NCBI RefSeq assembly: GCF_034702125.1
Contig: NC_085866.1
Location: 12,365,064 to 12,429,063, forward strand
DNA: 64,000 nt
From: Engraulis encrasicolus
Lineage: Eukaryota; Chordata; Actinopteri; Clupeiformes; Engraulidae
Direction: 5' to 3'
Position 1 is the stretch's first letter; every line of letters starts with the position of its first letter. Below are positions 60,501-64,000 of the stretch, one piece after another. Under the pieces are notes generated by a model that saw only the letters and a program-made list of their open reading frames with translations, did no database searches and had not been told where the DNA came from. The position numbers were made by a program, and so were the translations under genes.

Positions 60501-63500
60501 TGACTTGGTTTGTTGTTTCGTTCCTTTGACCTACAATACTGTCCGCCTCAACTGCTGTTTTGTCCTCTACTCCTCTTACTGTCCTGCTGTCCTTTGCAGA
60601 GCATGAGGACAAGAAGGTCCTGAGCATACAGCTGGCCGCGCCCTACTTTCTAGGCCAGATCTCGGGCACCAGGCTCTCCATTCACTTTAGTTCCACCTTG
60701 AACGTTCTGCAGGCCGCACAGAAAGTCTTTGGAGGTGGGAAGAACAAAGTAAGTTTTTTCACCTTGGTTGTTACGTTTTCTTTTAGTTTTGTACACATAG
60801 AGCAGAGAGCTGCATATGTGCAAACACATACGACATAATCTGCACATTTTAGTTTTGCCAGTAGATATCAAGCCTTTTTGTTTGTTTGTTTGTTTAAGGA
60901 CTATTTATTTTGAGGATAGTAACCGGTAGTCGGGTCTGATAGTGTTTTTAAAAAAGATTTTGCTTCTTCCACCAGAGGGCGAAAGAGACAAGACTTCTGG
61001 CATCAATAATATCCACTAGCAGATTTGCATCTATTATATATGGCTTAACACCAAAAGAGTGTATCCTAGTTTATTTTATTTTTTAGTAGTGAATAATTTA
61101 TTCATGTTAAATACTCCTTTCAGAGATTTGTTGGGAAGTCGGGGACCTCTGTAGTGAAGACCACTGTCCAGATTATCTTGGACGAGAACTCACAGGCATT
61201 CTCACAGGTGAACAAAATAACTGTATGTATGAGCAGTTTACACAGGTATCATTGCATACCGGTATTACACATGTCTATTAGGCTGGAAATGCTACTCTCT
61301 GAAGTGGTAGCTTGTGGGACAGCCTGTCTTGCGGCTGCATTTACCAGCCAACCGTTTTCAGGCACAGTCACACAGCATCCTTAACCATTTTCAGCTTTGT
61401 AGGCTTTCTTAGCAGCATGTTTTGGCCATATTAACAACAGACAACAGAAAACTAATCACAGAGTTTTTCTTTGCACAGCTGATTCTGGTTCTATGTTTTC
61501 AAACGAAATCTGCTTGAATTAATTCAGTCTGTCGTGTTTTTCTTTTGTTTTAAAGGGGTATGCCACTATTTTGGGGCTGAATACGGTTGAAATTGTTGCC
61601 CTGGGTTTATAAAGGTGGTAAAGTGTCTTATTTTTCATGTTAGGCGTTGTCTTGTTTTAAGGAGGGAGTAAGTATCTAAGCCAGTGAGAGTCAATGGATC
61701 ACACATGCTACAGTGATCCATTGACTTTCACTAGCTTAGCTACATACTCCCTCTTTTAACTAGTCTTAAAGCAAGACAACACCTAACATGAAAAATAAGA
61801 CACTTTTCCACCTTTATAAACCCCCAACCAACGATTTTAACAGTAGTAAGCCCCAAAATAGTGGCGTACCCCTTTAAAGATGTGCTATTTCTCTAACCGA
61901 GTTTGGGTTTGGTGTTTTTTTTAAATCCAAACAGGTTCTGATCCCCGACAGCCAGATCTCCCTCAGCCAGCGGTCAGAGAGGGAGCCGCCAGCCCTAAAC
62001 AGCGCCACCACCCACGTGCCACTGCCCTCCAGTGTTCCTGCGGAGAACAACAACAACAACCTCCCAGCCAGCCTCAACAAGGCATAATGGCTCTCTCTCT
62101 ACTCTCACAAACACCTGGTTTCAATCATTCAGTGTTCATTTCACCTGCTACCATCTGAGGTCATACTCAGGGTTTAAATTGGGATTTTCGGGGGGGGGGT
62201 GATCTGGTGTGTACTGGAGCAAAAGCTTTTTTGACGGTTAAAAAAACACACATGCAGCTAACTGCATTGTTTTTGTTTTCCCTGCTCTTTTTGTTTTTTT
62301 TTCTACTACTCTCCCCCTGTAGCAGGGTGTGACCCCAGCTAGGCCCAAAATCTCCAAGACGTCAACCTTCATAGTGAGCAGCAGCAGCGGCCGCAAGCTC
62401 GCAGCGGGGACCCCCAGCAGCAGCAGGGCCGGCACAGCCACATGTGGGTGCCCTTCCCTTGCCTTCCCACGCACTCTCAGCCAGACCTCAGATTCAAATT
62501 CCTGCCTGCCCTGAACAGACTGTAGCGTACTCTCTCCGTCAACCAACTTCTCCCCCTCTTCCTCCCTCCATTCCTCCTCTATCTCTCCTCCCTCCCTTGC
62601 TCTTTTTTTTTTTAATCCAGCTCTGTCTCTCTCTTTCCCTCTCTGTTTGTCTTGCATAACTGCTTTTAAGTGGTAACATATGTGCTCTCTAGACCTCAAC
62701 TCTGTCATAGCCTTTAACACCTGTGGATCAAGGTTTTTACTACTGGTGTTGTTGCTCAACATTGGAATAGTTTCTGTACAATCCATAGGTTGTGTCTGCT
62801 TAGCACCAGTTGTTTTTGTGTGTGTGTGTGTGTGTGTGGGTGTGGGTGTGTGTGCGTGCGTGTGTGTGTGCGTGCGTGCGTGCGTGCGTGCATGCGTGCG
62901 TGTGTTCCCTGACCCCAGGCACCCCCAGAGGGAAGGTGAAGCCTGCGTTGCAGATGATCAGCTCGGTGGAGAGGAAATGTGAACGCAGCCTAGCCAAGAC
63001 CCCCGTCAGTGTGAAGAAGACTCCTCCTGAACTCCCACCTACCACCAAAGAGCAGGTACAGTTAGTAGCATTACCAGAGATTCTTTAAGTATAGAGATAT
63101 GCCAACATAATAGGTTTCTATGGGCACCTAACATGACCAGGTTCCGATCTGCCTAAAGGGGCGTGTCATAATGCTCCTAGCATTGAATAGAACAGTCCTC
63201 AGGTCTGCCTAGGTCTGCCTAAAGGGGGATTTCCCCCCCAATAATAGAACCCGGAAACAATGGGCCAATGGAACCTCTCTCTCTCTACTCTCTCTGGCAT
63301 TACTGTAGGCCAGCACGGCCGGGAAATTACCTTTGCAAAATGGGACCACAGTACCTGCCTCAGAAAAATAAATTCACCGCTCACTCGATGGCCTAAAGCA
63401 AATTTGGATTTTGTGGCCACCATCTATCAACCTGATGTGCATTTTTTCACCATCAGGCTACAACAGGTTGAGATAGATATCCGATAGATCAGGGGTTCCC

Positions 63501-63869
63501 AACCTTTTTCAACTTGGGGCCCACTCGAAATTGTCAAAAATGTTCGGGGCCCACCTCTGACCCAATTAAGAATAAAACTCAAATAAATCAACAGCAACAC
63601 ACACCAAAATATGATTATTATTTTTGGAAAATGATTTCAAGGCCCACTTGGAATACCTTCAGGGCCCACCAGTGGGCCCCAGCCCATAGTTTGAGAATCA
63701 CTGCGATAGATTTGCATGTGTATTTTGGTCATCAGAGGTGTTGCTGCTGCTGCATGTCTCATGGAGTGTCTATATTGTGTTGTTATATTCTGATTTTCAG
63801 AAGCATGTTGTAGCCTCTGGCAGTGTGAAGAAGACCCCTCCTGAACTCCCACGCACCACCAAAGAGCAG
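54573..63869 (+). CDS. sycp2: Synaptonemal complex protein 2, N-terminal part (continues past the window)
   Basis: Chromosome-axis component needed for meiotic synapsis; partners are SYCP3 and HORMAD/TEX11-type proteins. Coding exons: 54573-54596, 55047-55187, 55310-55438, 55537-55641, 55847-55871, 56859-56944, 57059-57150, 57243-57277, 57398-57540, 58232-58284, 58398-58443, 58579-58695, 58793-58844, 60600-60748, 61124-61207, 61935-62081, 62323-62443, 62919-63055, 63801-63869 (585 codons, all in phase). The armadillo-like domain includes KCSKQFLTKLDKFISREL, CGDYDLQAATLEAICRMSS and CRKFLNMVNGM. The Spt16-like domain includes ELEEFWIDFNIGSLSLSFY and VLIPDSQISLSQ. KPALQMISSVERK matches the human KPPLQMTSSAEK closure-motif area. 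Introns after 55438 (AT-AC) and 62081 (GC-AG) are non-canonical. A further exon may begin at 63994. Confidence 0.92.
55439..55536 (+). other. Probable AT-AC intron in sycp2
   Basis: The 98-nt intron starts ATAAGTATT after GTG GAT AAG and ends TTTGTGCAC before ATG GAG CAC. Only this junction restores IVDK|MEHWFDK, matching human GLIQKMVAWFEK. The donor ATAAGT resembles a U2-type AT-AC site, not the U12 ATATCCTT. Reading through meets TGA, and the nearby GT/AG pairs tried do not keep frame. Confidence 0.65.
56500..56686. mobile_element. TTAA-flanked foldback MITE in sycp2 intron
   Basis: Near-perfect palindrome; arms 'actcaagtgtttattttacc' and its inverse ending at 56671, extended by weaker TIRs to TTAA at 56500-56503 and 56683-56686. 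Confidence 0.8.
57582..57715. repeat. Hairpin just after sycp2 exon ending 57540
   Basis: The left arm contains 'cttgctaggacgtgaaacgc' and the right arm its exact inverse. Arms are ~50 bp, imperfect at the outer end, with a ~33-nt loop. No terminal duplication seen. Confidence 0.8.
57905..58075 (+). repeat. Dispersed repeat family A, copy 3
   Basis: Best match to 12835-12995: 'ttacttaaggctctc', 'gtcatagcaatgtagttat', 'gtaagaggctac'. Confidence 0.65.
59095..59215 (+). repeat. Dispersed repeat family A, copy 4
   Basis: 'ggctctctgtaatgtcatag' and 'agtaagaggctaccc' as in the other copies. Confidence 0.65.
59382..60465. repeat. 1.08-kb near-perfect palindrome in a sycp2 intron
   Basis: Arms of ~539 bp (59382-59920 and 59927-60465) around a ~6-nt centre at 59923. 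Sampled blocks match exactly or with single changes, e.g. 'attagaataccatgaaaaa' versus the inverse of 'ttttcatggtattctaat', and 'caacaaacaagaacagctga' inverted at 59797. There is no coding content and no obvious target duplication. Confidence 0.9.
61550..61877. mobile_element. TTAA-flanked foldback MITE in sycp2 intron
   Basis: TIR 'ggggtatgccactattttgg' inverted at 'ccaaaatagtggcgtacccc'. TTAA lies at both ends (61550-61553, 61874-61877). Inner arms pair through 'aataagacactt' and 'agtcaatggatcac'. Confidence 0.85.
62082..62322 (+). other. Candidate GC-AG intron in sycp2
   Basis: The frame reads ...LPASLNK then GCATAA, an Ala codon and stop, unless GC is a donor (AAG|GCATAA). Joining to TGTAG|CAGGGTGTG keeps phase 0 into VTPARPKISK. 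The donor is weak for the GC class (AG|GCAAGT expected). Alternatives are CAC|GTGCCA earlier in the exon, or a real short isoform. Confidence 0.45.
62815..62903. repeat. (GT)n / (GCGT)n microsatellite
   Basis: GT dinucleotides grading into GCGTGCGT units, directly before the acceptor at 62918. Confidence 0.95.
63060..63300 (+). repeat. Dispersed repeat family C, copy 2
   Basis: Matches 16586-16800 (see there). Begins 5 bp after the sycp2 donor at 63056. Confidence 0.75.
63490..63703. mobile_element. hAT MITE with perfect 8-bp target duplication
   Basis: A 214-bp element with ends 'caggggttcccaacc' and 'tttgagaatcactg', flanked by 'cgatagat' (63482-63489 and 63704-63711). The termini resemble those of the autonomous hAT at 50326-53203, so that transposase could mobilise it (inference). 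Confidence 0.9.
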
Positions 63870-64000
63870 GTACAGTACCGATTACCGTAAGGAGACCTGG
63901 AAATTGTGCAACAGCAAAATGTGAATTTTATTCTGCTACAGAAAAATACATTCACTACTGTCAACAACCGATCATTATTTTGTGTCTGCCAGGGGGTCTG

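Noticed and set aside
63992..64000. Next sycp2 exon
   Set aside because: CCAG|GGGG looks like an acceptor, but only a few bases remain, so it was not included in the model.

Overview
The window is nuclear DNA of a ray-finned (teleost-type) fish. It has split genes with GT-AG introns, vertebrate proteins, and a dense load of fish-type DNA-transposon miniatures, tRNA-derived SINEs, LINE fragments and CA/CT microsatellites. The sequence alone does not name the species. Five host genes can be read: the last two exons of an endothelin-3 gene (edn3, + strand, entering from the left), complete ttll9 (+), fam217b (-) and ppp1r3d (+), and the first 19 coding exons of sycp2 (+), which runs off the right edge. 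From memory, EDN3, PPP1R3D, FAM217B and SYCP2 also lie close together on human 20q13.3, with PPP1R3D and FAM217B head to head as here, so this looks like a conserved vertebrate linkage block. All exon models were assembled by eye from splice sites, reading phase and remembered family sequences. The ttll9 (434 codons) and fam217b (577 codons) models close in frame. The sycp2 model is in phase throughout, but needs two non-GT-AG introns.

Layout. 1-1.9 kb: 3' end of edn3. 2.5-2.9 kb: minisatellite. 5.46-9.38 kb: a minus-strand LINE of R2-like design (zinc finger, reverse transcriptase, CCHC, restriction-like endonuclease), bounded by two 283-bp direct repeats as if copied in a head-to-tail array, with one frameshift in the endonuclease. 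9.6-26.4 kb: gene desert of MITEs, SINEs, LINE tails and satellites. 26.37-31.03 kb: a 4.66-kb TIR element with a TAA target duplication and degraded, rearranged contents. 31.3-43.0 kb: ttll9, with a palindromic RFX X-box just upstream and many intronic insertions, including a piggyBac-like TTAA element carrying a tandem duplication. 43.3-48.7 kb: fam217b, convergent with ttll9 and divergent from ppp1r3d. 50.33-53.20 kb: an autonomous-looking hAT transposon with an intact BED-finger transposase, 15-bp TIRs and an 8-bp target duplication, sitting just before sycp2. 53.5-64 kb: sycp2.

The host genes have different jobs. TTLL9 glutamylates axonemal tubulin, PPP1R3D targets PP1 to glycogen, SYCP2 builds meiotic chromosome axes, EDN3 is a secreted peptide precursor, and FAM217B has no known function. 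No operon-like system is present. The most unusual signals are the LTR-like repeats on an endonuclease-type LINE, a likely AT-AC intron and a possible GC-AG intron in sycp2, a young exon duplication in sycp2, a family of hairpin insertions with 13-17 bp target duplications, and a 1.08-kb near-perfect palindrome in a sycp2 intron.
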